Shown piece after piece: positions 1 through 9,186 of a DNA stretch of 64,000 nucleotides; position 1 is the first letter of the stretch, and each line of letters opens with the position of its first letter. Source of the DNA: Tateyamaria omphalii (GTDB lineage Bacteria; Pseudomonadota; Alphaproteobacteria; Rhodobacterales; Rhodobacteraceae); NCBI RefSeq assembly GCF_014651375.1, contig NZ_BMWT01000004.1, forward strand, positions 124,001-188,000, written 5' to 3'. A program made the position numbers and the translations under genes. Below the pieces are notes generated by a model. It saw only the letters and a list, made by a program, of their open reading frames with translations, had not been told where the DNA came from and searched no databases.

Positions 1-302
1 ATCAAAACGTCGGGGCTCTGCTGTACGATATGATCAAGCAATGTGGCCTGTCGGGCGGCCAGATAAGCGTCATCTGCAACCTCACCCGCGTCGGTGAGAA
101 GTGTCGAAAAATCAGTGCCGTTCGATTGCAACGGCGGCAAGTGCACAAGGGTAAGGCCCGCGCTGTCGAAATGCGGAACAGGTTTGCCCCCGCTGATCAC
201 CGTCACAGTATCACCGGCGGCAACAAAGGCGCGGCCAAGGGTCAGTGCCCGCGCCAGATGCCCGGTGCCCAGCAGATGTGTGACCACAATCGTGACCTCC
301 AT
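1..302 (-). CDS. Glycosyltransferase, MurG/COG4671-like (3' end off the window)
   Basis: Only the N-terminal ~100 residues are visible. The reverse-strand ATG overlaps the upstream stop as TAATG. The protein begins MEVTIVVTHLLGTGHLARAL, a GT-B N-terminal Rossmann strand followed by the G-T-G-H-L-A-R-A loop of predicted GT28/MurG-like transferases, closely resembling the start of the product at 3179-4402. It is the last visible gene of a five-gene coupled operon, so a role in making a surface polysaccharide or glycolipid is likely. The donor and acceptor cannot be told from sequence, and the missing C-terminus would hold the nucleotide-sugar site. Confidence 0.75.
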   Translation of the reverse strand, partial: MEVTIVVTHLLGTGHLARALTLGRAFVAAGDTVTVISGGKPVPHFDSAGLTLVHLPPLQSNGTDFSTLLTDAGEVADDAYLAARQATLLDHIVQQSPDVL

Positions 303-880
303 TAGCGCGCCTCTAACCGTTGAGCGTCGGGCAACAGTGTCAGTGTGCCGGTATCGACTTGGAGGATGAACAAGCGGTTTCGTTTGATCCGAAATGGCGC
401 TGGCCCGTCAAAGTCCCATCCGGTGGCCATGGCCATTAACACGCGCATTGTACCGATATGGCAGACGGCCACAGTGTCACGTATCAGCCCGTCCAGCCAC
501 GGCCGCACGCGCGCGCGCAGACTGTCCGGGCTTTCGCCGCCCGGAGGGCAGTAGTGCCATCCCCAGTCTTCGATATGGCGAAATCCAGTGGTCGCATCAG
601 CAGACAACTCCGCACCATGGCGCCCTTCCCAATCGCCCCAGTTCATTTCGATCAAACAGGGTTCGACACGTGGCGTGCGTCCGGCGACCAGTTCGGCGGT
701 TTCCGTGGCGCGGGCCAGCGGGCTCGACACCAGATCGGCGTTCTGGAAATCATCGGGCAACCGGAAGCCCGCCAAGTCGCGGCGCGCTGTGTCATCAAGG
801 GGAATATCGCTGCGGCCCTGCAAGCGACCCTCGCGGTTCCATGCGGTGTGACCGTGACGCAAAAGTGCCAGACGGATCAT
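302..880 (-). CDS. Histidine phosphatase family protein (phosphoglycerate mutase-like)
   Basis: 192 aa. It carries the RHG signature at residues 8-10 (H9 would be the phosphorylated histidine), R57 in SSPLAR, E78 as the likely acid/base and a second histidine at 141 in CHIGTMR, so the full histidine-phosphatase active site is present. The length fits the small CobC/GpmB-like branch. Its start overlaps the preceding glycosyltransferase by 4 nt and its stop overlaps the next by 1 nt, indicating translational coupling. In this setting it probably dephosphorylates a sugar phosphate or glycan intermediate rather than acting in glycolysis; that role is inferred from context only. Confidence 0.85.
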   Translation of the reverse strand: MIRLALLRHGHTAWNREGRLQGRSDIPLDDTARRDLAGFRLPDDFQNADLVSSPLARATETAELVAGRTPRVEPCLIEMNWGDWEGRHGAELSADATTGFRHIEDWGWHYCPPGGESPDSLRARVRPWLDGLIRDTVAVCHIGTMRVLMAMATGWDFDGPAPFRIKRNRLFILQVDTGTLTLLPDAQRLEAR

Positions 881-1944
881 GTCATTCCCTCGATGGCCGC
901 GCGCAGTGTTCCAGCGGCAGCGGGCAGAAGATGGTGCTCTCCAATTTGCGTGCGGGCCTGAGCGCCCAAGGTTTCCATCGTTGCCCGATTGGTCAGCATA
1001 TCAGTCAACCGTGCGGCCATCGCATGTGGTCCCTCCGCGACGGCGGGTTGCATCCCGGCCACCACGTCGCGCACCCCCGGTCGGTCCTGGGCGACAACAG
1101 GCAATCCAGCCGCCTGCGCTTCCAGATAGGCATAGCCGAACGCTTCGTTCACGCCGGGCCAGAATAGCAGGCGGGCCTGTTCATATTGCAATTGCAATGC
1201 CTCTGCTGGAAGCGCCCCCAACATCCGCACACGCGCGCCACACGGGGCCATCAGGGTCGCAACCTCGGCTTCGGCCGGGCCGTCGCCCGCGATGTCCAGG
1301 TGCCAGTCCAGCGCAGGATCCAGCAGCGCCAGCGTGTCAGCGATCAGCTTGTAGGATCCCAACTTATCTCCGGCACGCATCATCCCAACGCTCAGCATGG
1401 CACCGGAATAGTCCGATTGCGCGGGCAATTCCTTGCGATCAAGGAACGGGCGCAGATGGGTCAGAACCTGACCAGCCGGTGCATCGCGGCGCAGCGTTTC
1501 CGCATCACGGGCTGTCACGTAGAAGATGGTATGGGCCTGATCGCTGGCAGCTTCCGCCGCCTGGGCAAAGCGGGCCCATGGTCCAGTCAGCCGTTTGCGT
1601 GCGCGTGTACTTTCAACCTGCACATATGGAATGCCCAAGGCCCGGGCAACCGGTGGGCCAATCAAATCCGGGGCCTTGTAATAGTTGTGATAGGTCAGCC
1701 AGCATTGCCAGGTTCCGGCATCGGGACCGGAGAGGATGCGCGCAACTTCCTTCTTTGCCTGCGCGGCCAGATCGGTCTGCAATGCGGTGTCACCCACGCG
1801 GTCATAGATCCGCAAGTCCGAGGCGACAGTCGCCACAAATCCGGCATGCTTCAGTGCCGTCATCAACGCGCGCGCCATGGTGCGGTCACCTGACGGCACC
1901 GGATGATCAGGTGCCTTCAGCGGTGCATAGAAAGCGACAGTCAC
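877..1944 (-). CDS. Glycosyltransferase family 4-type protein
   Basis: 355 aa, cytosolic GT-B protein. The C-terminal half has the GT4 hallmarks: a MLSVGMMRAGDKLGSY strand/loop near residue 185 and an E-x7-E element in NEAFGYAYLEAQAAGLP near residue 265, where donor nucleotide sugar binds. The N-terminal half holds the acceptor-binding Rossmann fold. It overlaps both neighbours by 4 nt (ATGA), typical of a coupled polysaccharide operon. Sugar specificity is not readable. Confidence 0.85.
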   Translation of the reverse strand: MTVAFYAPLKAPDHPVPSGDRTMARALMTALKHAGFVATVASDLRIYDRVGDTALQTDLAAQAKKEVARILSGPDAGTWQCWLTYHNYYKAPDLIGPPVARALGIPYVQVESTRARKRLTGPWARFAQAAEAASDQAHTIFYVTARDAETLRRDAPAGQVLTHLRPFLDRKELPAQSDYSGAMLSVGMMRAGDKLGSYKLIADTLALLDPALDWHLDIAGDGPAEAEVATLMAPCGARVRMLGALPAEALQLQYEQARLLFWPGVNEAFGYAYLEAQAAGLPVVAQDRPGVRDVVAGMQPAVAEGPHAMAARLTDMLTNRATMETLGAQARTQIGEHHLLPAAAGTLRAAIEGMT

Positions 1945-3182
1945 GCAGCGCCCATGATGGCGCGCAAGCGCCGGGCAAGATGTGCGATGCCGGGCTGCAT
2001 GGTGAAATCCGCATGCAGGCGGGCATGTGCAGCCTCGGCCATGGAAACACCCAGCGCCGGGTCGTGTGCAACGCGTGCCATCGCGTCGGCCAGCGTTACG
2101 GGATCATCACCGCTCAGGATGCCATGCACTCCGTCATCGATGAATTCCGGAATGGCAGAGATCGGGGTGCTCAGAATTGGCAGCTTCTGGCTTGCCGCTT
2201 CCATCAGCACATTGGGCAGGCCATCGCGGTCGCCATCCGCGGCCACACGACTGGGCAACACGAATAGGTTGGACTGTCGCATTGCATCGATCACCTCGGG
2301 TTGGTCGCATGCGCCGTGCCAAGTGATCCGGTCAGACAATCCCAGACGTTTAGCCTGTTGTTGCAAGGCGTCGGCCAAGGTTCCGCCACCAATATGGGTC
2401 CAATGCCAGTCCATATCTGCAGGTAAAAGAGCCATCGCGTCCAGCAACCGATCAAAACCCTTCTTCTCGACCAAGCGGCCCACAGACAGCATGTGAAACG
2501 GGTCGGTGGGGGTGCGCCGGGTGCGTTCAGGGGCGGGCGGGAAGCGTGACAGGTCCAAACCGTGATAGACAAGATCAACAGGTGTGTCCTTAGACAACCC
2601 GTTCAAATACTTTGCCCCCAGCGCCGTGCAGGTTGCACCAAAAGCGGCCCCGGCAGTTGCGCTGTCCAGCTTCTCTTGCAGTTCCCAATCGATCGAGGTC
2701 CAGATGTCCTTGGCATGGGCCGAAAAGGACCACGGCACGCCGCGCAGCATCGCGGCATAACGTGCAACGGATGACGGGGTATGCAGAAAGTGGGCGTATA
2801 GGGCGGTGGTGTCCGCAGGCAATTCGCGAGCCATCACGCAAGCCTGTCCAAAGCGACGCACGCGGTTGCGGGTCCGGTCGCGCGCAAGATCGCGCAGAAA
2901 CTGGCGCAAGGCGGGCCAGAACGCGCGATGCGTTACCCCGAATAACAAGCCACGCAACACGCGCATAGGTTCGTCACCGAGGTATTCCGGTAGGTAGTGA
3001 ACCTCGGCCTTCAGCCGATCATGCAGGGGGTGGGTTTTCTTGTCTGTTGGGTGGCGCAGGGACCAAATGGCAAAATCGATCCCCGCTTCTTCCAGCGCCA
3101 CCAGTTCCTGCGCGATGAAGGTTTCGGACAAACGCGGCCAGCCTTTGACAGCGATGGCAAGGCGGGGGGATTTGGATGTCAT
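1941..3182 (-). CDS. Glycosyltransferase family 4, colanic-acid/EPS type
   Basis: 413 aa. It starts with a KGWPRLSETFI motif typical of WcaL/ExpE-like exopolysaccharide transferases. It continues with FSAHAKDIW around residue 165, VGRLVEKKGFDRLLDA near 240 and the DGLPNVLMEA donor-site element near 325, followed by PEFIDDGVHG. The fold is a full-length GT-B with no membrane segment. It overlaps flanking genes by 4 nt. It likely adds one sugar of an exopolysaccharide or glycolipid; linkage and sugar are unknown. Confidence 0.87.
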   Translation of the reverse strand: MTSKSPRLAIAVKGWPRLSETFIAQELVALEEAGIDFAIWSLRHPTDKKTHPLHDRLKAEVHYLPEYLGDEPMRVLRGLLFGVTHRAFWPALRQFLRDLARDRTRNRVRRFGQACVMARELPADTTALYAHFLHTPSSVARYAAMLRGVPWSFSAHAKDIWTSIDWELQEKLDSATAGAAFGATCTALGAKYLNGLSKDTPVDLVYHGLDLSRFPPAPERTRRTPTDPFHMLSVGRLVEKKGFDRLLDAMALLPADMDWHWTHIGGGTLADALQQQAKRLGLSDRITWHGACDQPEVIDAMRQSNLFVLPSRVAADGDRDGLPNVLMEAASQKLPILSTPISAIPEFIDDGVHGILSGDDPVTLADAMARVAHDPALGVSMAEAAHARLHADFTMQPGIAHLARRLRAIMGAA

Positions 3183-4402
3183 TCTGCGGCGTCGGTCAAC
3201 GAATGCTGCATAAGGGCCCGCGCACGTGCGTTGACGACGTCCAAGCCATCCAGAAGGCCATCAGCACCTGCTTCGGACGGACGTTTCTGGTGGGGCAGGG
3301 CGCGGATGGCCGAAACCATTGCGTCTGTGGTCAGCCCTTCACGGAAGCGATCCAGATTCCGGACCAGCCCGAGTTCCTCGGCCCGATGGGCGCGGATCCA
3401 CTGTTCAAGGCGGGGTTTCGTGCGGGGCACGATGACCGCGCGTTGATCAAACGACAGAAGTTCGCAGAACGTATTGTAGCCACCCATGCAAATCACGCCT
3501 TCGGCCCCCGCAAACAGCGGCTCGATCTTGCTGTCGAAACCGGTTGAGGTGACGCGACCGCCAAGCGCTTCGACGCGTGTTTCGAACCGTTCGCGCACTT
3601 CGCCGGACAGGAACGGACCATAGACCAAAACGGCATGAGGATGCAGGTCAGGATCCTGTTCATATGCCGACAAAACAAGATCGACCATCGCGGCACCGTC
3701 GCCGCCACCGCCGGGGGTCACAAGGATATATGGTGTATCCGGAACTTCAGCGGCATCCACGATGCTGCGACGCAAGTAGCCGGTCCACACCGTCCTGCTG
3801 CGAACCGCAGAAGACAAGGGCAGACCCTGAGTCGGATCATAAACCGAGCGCATGCCATAAACCCATACTTCGTCGTAAAAGGCTTCGGTTGCTTCAACAG
3901 CACCCTTGCGGGCCCACTCAGCGGCGAGCACGTCGGGTTCGTCCAATACGTCACGCAGACCCAGAACGATGCGGGTCTTGCTGCGTTCACGCAGGCGCTT
4001 GAGGGTGTCCAGCAGTTCCCCGCGAAACCCGGTCGGTTCTTTATCTACAATCAGAAGGTCCGGTTCGTATTGGTCGATGGTGGAATCGATCAGCGCAGAG
4101 CGCAGGGCGGTTGTCGCCTCGATATCCATGCCTTCGGTCTGGCTGACATAGCTGCCATCGGCCAGTTTCTTGACACCCGGCAGGCGCACGTGATCCACCG
4201 CCGGTGGGAACGTGAACCGCCCGGCAACAGGGCTGCCCGTCAGAATGATGGCGCTCTCGGCAACCCCGGACTCGGTCAGAGCCGATGCCAGCGCGCGGCT
4301 GCGTCGCAGGTGCCCCAAGCCAAACGTATCGTGGCTGTACAGCACAACACGTCCCGGACGGGCACCAACCGCGGTCGGTGAAACAGGAGTGGAATGGGTC
4401 AT
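3179..4402 (-). CDS. Glycosyltransferase, MurG/COG4671-like
   Basis: 407 aa, first gene of the minus-strand glycan operon. After a short tail it begins VVLYSHDTFGLGHLRRSRAL, the glycine/histidine-rich loop of predicted COG4671 transferases. The C-terminal domain carries VTPGGGGDG and MGGYNTFCELLS, the latter matching the nucleotide-sugar loop of GT28 enzymes. The partial product at the left edge is of the same type, so the operon is bracketed by two related transferases. The next gene upstream is divergent, so the promoter should lie in 4403-4673. Confidence 0.82.
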   Translation of the reverse strand: MTHSTPVSPTAVGARPGRVVLYSHDTFGLGHLRRSRALASALTESGVAESAIILTGSPVAGRFTFPPAVDHVRLPGVKKLADGSYVSQTEGMDIEATTALRSALIDSTIDQYEPDLLIVDKEPTGFRGELLDTLKRLRERSKTRIVLGLRDVLDEPDVLAAEWARKGAVEATEAFYDEVWVYGMRSVYDPTQGLPLSSAVRSRTVWTGYLRRSIVDAAEVPDTPYILVTPGGGGDGAAMVDLVLSAYEQDPDLHPHAVLVYGPFLSGEVRERFETRVEALGGRVTSTGFDSKIEPLFAGAEGVICMGGYNTFCELLSFDQRAVIVPRTKPRLEQWIRAHRAEELGLVRNLDRFREGLTTDAMVSAIRALPHQKRPSEAGADGLLDGLDVVNARARALMQHSLTDAAE

Positions 4403-4673
4403 TGTCGTCTTCTTTTCCCCGTCTCCTCATACGTCACCATCCTTGACGCTCAGAGAATCCCTCTGACGCGTATAGCACAGAGTTTGCATTCCCCAAGACA
4501 GCAACAGTTGACCTGCGGAACACCTATGCTCGCGCTATCGCAAAAATGGAACGCTTTGTAAAATTGGCGCGTATCAGACCAGTCGCGAATGTTCACGTCC
4601 AGGTAGATGCAATTGTCTTCGTACCTGCGGTCGCGTAGCTTCGCTGAAATCTGAAAGCTCTGCGATATCGCAT

Positions 4674-7004
4674 ATGACATACTCCCTTTCCCGCCTCTTG
4701 CTGCCACTCCTGATCGGCTTTGCACTCCTGTTTCCCACATTGCTGCACGCCCAGGGTCTGGGCAGTTTGCTGCCGGGGGCCAGTGCGACTGACACCGCCC
4801 CGGGCGACATCACAGATATAATGGAAAGTGCTGCACAGAATGGCGTCAACGTCATTGTCATCGACAGCGATGGGCGTGTGATCACCCAAACCGGCACACC
4901 TGCCACGTTCGACGAGGCACCGGGCAGCGGCACCACGCTGATGGCGATCCAGGACGAAGCGGTGGCCTTTCGCACGGCGTTGGTGGACCGATTGCTCAAC
5001 CTGCCTGTAGCTTTCAACGAGGTGGCGTATATCCTGCGAGCGACCAGCCCGGATGGCACGATCTTTGCCTACGTGAAGGCTCTTCTGATCAGCATGGCGC
5101 TCTTCGCTGCCGGTATGGTGTTCGAAGCGCAGATATTTGGAAAACGTATCGCCAAACGCTTCGTCGTGGCCCGTATTCACGACGCGCCGGATGGCTACGT
5201 CGAAAAGATGCCCTTCCTCGTGTTCCGCTTTTTTATGGGGATTGTCGGAACGCTCGTTTCAATGGCCGTGGCGTATCTGCTTGGGGCGATCATCTTTGGT
5301 CCGCTCGAGGACGCGGCCATGCAATTCACCGTCACGTTGATCAATATCGGGTACTTCACGGCTCGGGTTGTGGCGGGGTTGTGGCGTATGATCCTGTCGC
5401 CTTATCTGCCACAGTATCGCATCCCGCTGTTCAGTGATGGCGACGCGCGCAAACTGCATCTGTGGTTGTCGGGGGCTGCGGCCTTTGGGTTTTTTGCGAT
5501 CCTCTTCGGCGTCTGGATCGAAGAACTGGGCCTGAACAGCGAAGTCCATGTGTTTCTCTTCTCTTTGCTCAGCCTGATGGTGATGTGCCTGAATATCATG
5601 CTGGTCATCGCCAATGGCCGCGCAATCACCGGTGCGATCCTGAACGGCAAGGCGCCGTCGGATTCAACCTGGGTTCTGCGCACGCTGGCGCGGGTCTGGG
5701 GGCCGCTGGCCGTGTTGTATTTCCTGTTTGCATGGGGTGACCAGACCTATCACCTCGTCATTGGTGATCCTCAAGGCGTGCCGCTTCTGGCAGCGGCATG
5801 GGCCATTCTGACCACCATCATAGTGGTCTTTGGTGTCATCAATTTCTTTATCGAGCGCAGTTTCGCCCGTGCGCGTCTGGTGCGAGAGCACAACGCAACG
5901 ACCCAGATCGCCGCTGAACCCGTTTCGGCACCGGTGACCACAGGCCCTCGGATCAGCACGTTCGAAGGGTTGGCACAAAGGGTTGCGGGCATCCTCGCTT
6001 TTGTCGCCGGGATCTATGCTTTCGTCACGATCTGGAGCCCCGATGCGCCCATGATGGGGGAAAGCTGGACCGACCGACTGCTCGACATCATCGTGATCCT
6101 GTTCATTGGGTACATTGCCTACAACGCCTTCCGTATCTGGATTGACGACAAGATCAGGGAAGAACAGGGCGATGTGCAGGAAGTGGAGTTGGGCGATGAA
6201 GGCGGCGGTTCATCCGCATCCCGCCTTGCCACCCTGCTGCCGCTGTTTCGCAATTTTGTCCTGATCGTCATTGTCCTGTCTATGCTGCTGATCACGCTCA
6301 TGGAAATGGGGGTGAATGTCGGTCCGCTCTTTGCTGGTGCCGGCATCGTAGGTGTGGCTGTCGGCTTTGGCTCGCAATCGCTGGTGCGTGACATTTTCTC
6401 CGGCGCGTTCTTCCTGTTCGACGACGCCTTCCGCAAAGGCGAGTACATCGACGTAGGCGGGGTCAAGGGCACGGTGGAAAACATCAGCGTCCGCAGTTTC
6501 CAACTGCGCCATCACCTGGGCGCGCTGCACACCATCCCCTTTGGCGAAATCCAGGTGCTGACGAACTACTCCCGCGACTGGGTGATCATGAAGCTGCCCT
6601 TGCGCGTGACTTACGACACCGATGTCGAACACGTCCGCAAGCTGATCAAGAAGCTGGGGGTCGCCCTGCTGGATGATCCGGTCATCGGGGACAACTTCAT
6701 CCAGCCGCTCAAGTCGCAGGGCGTGATCGAAATGCAGGACAGCGCCATGATCATCCGGGTCAAGTTCATGACCAAACCAGGCGATCAATGGCTGGTGCGC
6801 AAAAAGGTCTACGAGGAAATCCGCGCACTCTTTGAACGCGAGGGCATCAAGTTTGCACACCGTGAGGTGACAGTGCGGCTGGCCGATGGGCAGAAAGCCG
6901 ATGACCTGACCGAAGAAGACCGCAAGGCGATCACCGCTGCTGCGCAGGCGTCTCTGGAAGAAGAGTTGCTTGAGGATGCGGCGGATTTTGCCGACGACCG
7001 GTGA
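4674..7004 (+). CDS. Large mechanosensitive ion channel, MscS family
   Basis: 776 aa. An N-terminal signal segment (MTYSLSRLLLPLLIGFALLF, ending LHAQ) precedes a periplasmic stretch and many hydrophobic helices between about residues 130 and 560. It ends with the conserved MscS pore/beta domain: GAGIVGVAVGFGSQSLVRD at about 555-575 (pore-lining TM3), then FDDAFRKGEYIDVGG and LRHHLGALHTIPFGE. It is far longer than E. coli MscS (286 aa), resembling MscK/YbdG/YnaI-type large channels. It should release solutes on hypo-osmotic shock. No strong ribosome site precedes the chosen ATG, so the start is moderately certain. The 3' end overlaps the convergent acyltransferase by 74 nt. Confidence 0.9.
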   Translation: MTYSLSRLLLPLLIGFALLFPTLLHAQGLGSLLPGASATDTAPGDITDIMESAAQNGVNVIVIDSDGRVITQTGTPATFDEAPGSGTTLMAIQDEAVAFRTALVDRLLNLPVAFNEVAYILRATSPDGTIFAYVKALLISMALFAAGMVFEAQIFGKRIAKRFVVARIHDAPDGYVEKMPFLVFRFFMGIVGTLVSMAVAYLLGAIIFGPLEDAAMQFTVTLINIGYFTARVVAGLWRMILSPYLPQYRIPLFSDGDARKLHLWLSGAAAFGFFAILFGVWIEELGLNSEVHVFLFSLLSLMVMCLNIMLVIANGRAITGAILNGKAPSDSTWVLRTLARVWGPLAVLYFLFAWGDQTYHLVIGDPQGVPLLAAAWAILTTIIVVFGVINFFIERSFARARLVREHNATTQIAAEPVSAPVTTGPRISTFEGLAQRVAGILAFVAGIYAFVTIWSPDAPMMGESWTDRLLDIIVILFIGYIAYNAFRIWIDDKIREEQGDVQEVELGDEGGGSSASRLATLLPLFRNFVLIVIVLSMLLITLMEMGVNVGPLFAGAGIVGVAVGFGSQSLVRDIFSGAFFLFDDAFRKGEYIDVGGVKGTVENISVRSFQLRHHLGALHTIPFGEIQVLTNYSRDWVIMKLPLRVTYDTDVEHVRKLIKKLGVALLDDPVIGDNFIQPLKSQGVIEMQDSAMIIRVKFMTKPGDQWLVRKKVYEEIRALFEREGIKFAHREVTVRLADGQKADDLTEEDRKAITAAAQASLEEELLEDAADFADDR

Positions 7005-8085
7005 CAGGCAACAGCGCTCCAACGTTTCGAACAGCTTGACGAACGGCCCCAATTGGGCGTTCGAAGACCTGTGCAAACACCAACCCGGCGGCAACAGAGC
7101 CAAAGAACAGCAGGGCATCGCGCGACATGGTTTCGGTCGGGAACGCCGCGTCGATCAGGTGCAGAACAGGGTAGTGTACCACGTAGATCGAAAAGCTTGC
7201 TCCGGCCCACCAGCGCAGATGTGGATGGGCGCCTTGGTAGCCTTGCGCCAGTCGGGCCATACCTATGACGTGAAGGGCGGTCATCAGGCCAATCAGGGTG
7301 TTCCAGATGAATTCATCTGAAAAGACGAGGATGAACCGATAGTGACCGGGGGCGAAGGCTGCGGCAGTCACGTTCGCAAGGATGTCAGGAACATTCAGGG
7401 TCTGGCACAGGATGTAAGCCAACGGACCACCCCAAGCGAGAATGCGTGCTGTTGCAGCGCTCAACTGTGCCGCCCCGCCAGATTTGACGAAATGCCAGAC
7501 AGCGACGCCCATCAACCATGCGGGCATCAGCAGCAGGATGCGTGGGCCAAAGACGATGGCCAGCGCCGCCAGCAGGACAACCCGGCGCACACCCGTACAA
7601 AACACGGCCACGCCAAACAAAACATAATATGCGGCTTCATAACTCAACGACCAAAGCGGGCCGTTTGTGCCCAACCGAACCCGTTCAAACAGGCCCCACT
7701 CATTGGACATGGTAAGCCCGCGGGCCAACATCTCCCACAAGGGAAGGGGTTGATAAAAACGATCTGGATAGGCCGATACATCCATGGGCCGCCCGATCTG
7801 GTCCAAGATGAATGTCAGCGCAAGCGCGGGCAACAGCACGGACAGTAGCCGCGTCAAGCGGTTGAACGCATAGGTGCCAAGCGTCTTGTCCCGCTCTGCG
7901 GCAAAGGCGATCACCAGCCCCGAAATGACAAAGAAGACGATGACGGCATCACTGCCGACATTCAGATCACGGACAAACTCGTAATCCCCGCGCGTGAACC
8001 GCGCATAGGCGACATGGGAAAACACCACGAGCAGGGTGGCAGCCACCCGCAGCGCGTCCAGCCACAGGGACAGACCACGTGTCAT
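6931..8085 (-). CDS. Acyltransferase family 3 membrane protein (OafA/ExoZ-like)
   Basis: 384 aa, about ten hydrophobic segments. The N-terminus LWLDALRVAATLLVVFSHVA carries the R..A...V..SH signature of the Acyl_transf_3 family, with the catalytic-type histidine in the first membrane region. Members O-acylate surface polysaccharides, lipids or peptidoglycan. The start overlaps the stop of the hydroxylase gene as ATGA, so the two are a coupled pair. The C-terminal ~25 codons lie over the 3' end of the convergent channel gene; both frames read through cleanly. The acceptor is unknown, but the glycan operon 2.5 kb away is a plausible partner. Confidence 0.85.
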   Translation of the reverse strand: MTRGLSLWLDALRVAATLLVVFSHVAYARFTRGDYEFVRDLNVGSDAVIVFFVISGLVIAFAAERDKTLGTYAFNRLTRLLSVLLPALALTFILDQIGRPMDVSAYPDRFYQPLPLWEMLARGLTMSNEWGLFERVRLGTNGPLWSLSYEAAYYVLFGVAVFCTGVRRVVLLAALAIVFGPRILLLMPAWLMGVAVWHFVKSGGAAQLSAATARILAWGGPLAYILCQTLNVPDILANVTAAAFAPGHYRFILVFSDEFIWNTLIGLMTALHVIGMARLAQGYQGAHPHLRWWAGASFSIYVVHYPVLHLIDAAFPTETMSRDALLFFGSVAAGLVFAQVFERPIGAVRQAVRNVGALLPVTGRRQNPPHPQATLLPETPAQQR

Positions 8086-9080
8086 TGCGCAGTCTCACGG
8101 TTCTGCGGCGCAGAGGGATCATCTGTCCCCTTGGTCAGTGCTTCCCATGCCTCGACAAATGGGTGCAGCAAGGCGGCGCGCAGGGTTGGGTGTGGCTGTT
8201 CTATCGGGACACCGTTTTCATCCGACAGGCCAAAGCTCAGGATTTCATGCTCTTTTGGCACGTAGAGCGACCCGAACATCAGATCCCAAAAGGCGAACAC
8301 CTCACCATAGTTCTTGTTGTAGTGCTTGGGGTCGTTCGAGTGGTGCACCTGATGTTGCGCCGGCGAGATCAGGATGTGCTCCATCACGCGCCCATAACTC
8401 AGCCAGACATGGCTGTGGCGCAGGTTGGCGCCGAAGGCGTTGAACAGGAAGTAGCCCGCGTTCACGCTGCCGATGGTCAGCACGTCAATCTTGCCCATCA
8501 ACAGGAACAGCATCAACGCCTGCACCGATCCCACGACAACGGCATAGATGAACAAGCGGATCACGATGAACACCGGATGGTTCCGGTTCGCAGTCAGGGG
8601 CGTCAGCACTTCGGCGGAGTGATGTAAGGCATGGAACGGCCACAGGAACGCGTTCTCGTGGTGCAGCCTGTGCGCCCAATATTTGCAGAAATCCAGCGTC
8701 AGGATCATGATCATGGTGGCAAGCGCCAGCTTGCCCCATTCGCCCTGACCTACGGCGGGGGCTAGGTCGCCTCCTGTTGCGTCCAGCATCATTGTCAGTG
8801 CGCCTGCGGTCACAATCGGCGTCAACGTCACGGCAGCAAAGAACCCGGACACTGTCAGCAGCTTGTTAAATAGGAAGATCTGGATGTCGACCAGGTTCGA
8901 TTTGTGCGTATAGACCGCGCGCGGCAGCAGGAAGGCCGTGAAAGATGTGGGCCGCCCGCGCACCCGCCAGATCACATAAACCAATGCGACAGTCAGGCAG
9001 AGGTAAAGCAACGCGAGACGCGAATTCCAGTCAAACAGGAACCCGGTGAATCCGTCCAGAAGTTCGTAAAAAGCGTCCAT
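8082..9080 (-). CDS. Sterol desaturase/fatty acid hydroxylase family protein
   Basis: 332 aa membrane di-iron enzyme. The histidine clusters of the family are visible: HRLHH near residue 137, HALHHS near 150 and HQVHHSND near 235, with hydrophobic segments around residues 20, 75 and 170. Family members hydroxylate or desaturate lipid acyl chains or sterol-like substrates using O2. A GAGG sequence lies just upstream of the ATG. It is the first gene of a two-gene unit with the acyltransferase, which suggests membrane-lipid modification (for example hydroxylation followed by acylation). The substrate is not determined. Confidence 0.85.
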   Translation of the reverse strand: MDAFYELLDGFTGFLFDWNSRLALLYLCLTVALVYVIWRVRGRPTSFTAFLLPRAVYTHKSNLVDIQIFLFNKLLTVSGFFAAVTLTPIVTAGALTMMLDATGGDLAPAVGQGEWGKLALATMIMILTLDFCKYWAHRLHHENAFLWPFHALHHSAEVLTPLTANRNHPVFIVIRLFIYAVVVGSVQALMLFLLMGKIDVLTIGSVNAGYFLFNAFGANLRHSHVWLSYGRVMEHILISPAQHQVHHSNDPKHYNKNYGEVFAFWDLMFGSLYVPKEHEILSFGLSDENGVPIEQPHPTLRAALLHPFVEAWEALTKGTDDPSAPQNRETAQ

Positions 9081-9186
9081 CTCGCCCTCGCGCGTCGTGT
9101 CTTGGGCACTGCGATAGGCGGCAAATTTGTTGAGAGTATGGCGACTTTAGGCGGAATTTTATTCGATTGTTTCGGGTGATGCGGCG

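Noticed and set aside
879..2267. 462-codon plus-strand frame across two glycosyltransferase genes.
   Set aside because: Spans two well-supported reverse genes and translates to a low-complexity R/P/S-rich product.
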